Assembly: GCA_021298935.1 (NCBI GenBank)
Contig: JAJTHR010000100.1
Location: forward strand, 1-5,764
DNA from: Parachlamydia sp.
GTDB lineage: Bacteria > Chlamydiota > Chlamydiia > Chlamydiales > Parachlamydiaceae
DNA: 5,764 nucleotides
Direction of reading: 5' to 3'
Under the pieces are notes generated by a model. That model searched no databases and was not told where the DNA came from. It saw nothing but the letters and a program-made list of their open reading frames with translations. Both the position numbers and the translations under genes were made by a program. Below are positions 5,592 through 5,764 of this stretch, piece by piece (positions within the stretch are counted from its first letter, which is position 1; every line of letters starts with the position of its first letter).

Positions 5592-5764
5592 TTAAAATAA
5601 CTTGCGTATCGCGTTTATTGTCTTTACTATACCACGCGCGGATAGGTCTTTAAATTTTTCATCGGCATCTTTTGCGTCCCAGCTCATTGCTCGATCTTGC
5701 AAACTTATCCAAGTTTGCTGCGATCTCCGCAATGTACTGGGACATAAAATCTCGCCGCCAAAAA
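5592..5764 (-). CDS. Possible 3' end of a minus-strand gene, unrecognised
   Basis: On the minus strand one frame is open from the window edge for 56 codons to a TAA at 5594-5592. Its last part, DADEKFKDLSARGIVKTINA followed by IRKLF, looks like a genuine amphipathic protein C-terminus and ends just before the bidirectional terminator. The earlier part in this frame is less protein-like, with clustered Cys, Pro, Trp and Gln. The next frame over the same bases reads SQYIAEIAANLDKFARSSNE, which looks more natural but ends at a TGA near 5661. Either the first frame is right or a single-base frameshift lies near the AAAA run at about 5670-5673. No family was recognised. The region also contains the palindrome at 5655-5764. 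Confidence 0.4.
   Translation of the reverse strand, partial: FGGEILCPSTLRRSQQTWISLQDRAMSWDAKDADEKFKDLSARGIVKTINAIRKLF
5655..5764. repeat. Multi-part long palindrome running to the window edge
   Basis: Nested complementary blocks surround a 4-base loop at 5707-5710. From the centre outward they are GCAAACTT/AAGTTTGC (5699-5706 with 5711-5718), GATC/GATC (5693-5696 with 5722-5725), CATTGC/GCAATG (5685-5690 with 5729-5734) and GTCCCAG/CTGGGAC (5676-5682 with 5737-5743). That is 25 pairs in a 68-base core, interrupted only by 2-3 base internal loops. Weaker outer matches (TTTT/AAAA, CGGC/GCCG, TTTTT/AAAAA) may extend it to 5655-5764. This is well beyond chance and resembles a dispersed palindromic repeat or a structured RNA, but it overlaps a possible coding frame. 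The element may continue past the window. Confidence 0.55.

Noticed and set aside
5463..5764. Ends of an insertion sequence formed by the two palindromes
   Set aside because: The two palindromes are unrelated in sequence, no transposase-like protein lies between them, and no target duplication was seen.
1..5764. Defence system, toxin-antitoxin pair, CRISPR array, tRNA or rRNA gene
   Set aside because: No matching motifs, tandem spaced repeats or cloverleaf-like sequences were found. The content is housekeeping genes and two unrecognised small proteins.

Overview
The window reads as a compact stretch of bacterial housekeeping chromosome, moderately AT-rich, with short gaps and overlapping genes. 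The tight nusB-murB pair, the style of the proteins and the unrecognised small genes beside them suggest a member of the Chlamydiota, probably an environmental (Parachlamydia-like) lineage. That placement is inference from gene order and protein flavour recalled from memory, not from a search, and is held at moderate confidence.

Layout. Positions 1-461 (+) carry the 3' part of a SAM-dependent methyltransferase of the MnmM/YtqB family, cut by the window edge. It converges with, and overlaps by 54 bases, a minus-strand DEDDh-type 3'-5' exonuclease (1010 down to 408). Positions 1011-1138 form a divergent promoter region with two inverted repeats, each lying on one of two promoter-like sequences. 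From 1139 to 5446 six plus-strand genes follow almost without gaps: an unrecognised small basic protein, nusB, murB, a PHP-domain phosphoesterase, folC, and a small membrane protein with a helical cytoplasmic or periplasmic tail. Junctions are +2, -14, -14, -7 and +24 bases, so a single transcription unit with translational coupling is the simplest reading. After it comes a 94-base near-perfect inverted repeat (5463-5556) that looks like a strong bidirectional terminator or a small palindromic element. The last 173 bases hold the probable 3' end of a minus-strand gene, which also contains a long multi-part palindrome running to the window edge.

How the genes work together. The operon mixes transcription/rRNA synthesis (NusB), cell-wall precursor synthesis (MurB), nucleotide or RNA-end turnover (PHP protein) and folate polyglutamylation (FolC). 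This is a growth-linked set rather than one pathway. The flanking methyltransferase (tRNA wobble modification) and exonuclease fit the same housekeeping picture. No mobile element, CRISPR array, defence system, rRNA or tRNA gene was seen. The points most worth a second look are the exonuclease lacking its last canonical Asp, the two large palindromes near the 3' end, the paired inverted repeats in the divergent promoter, and the two unrecognised small proteins.
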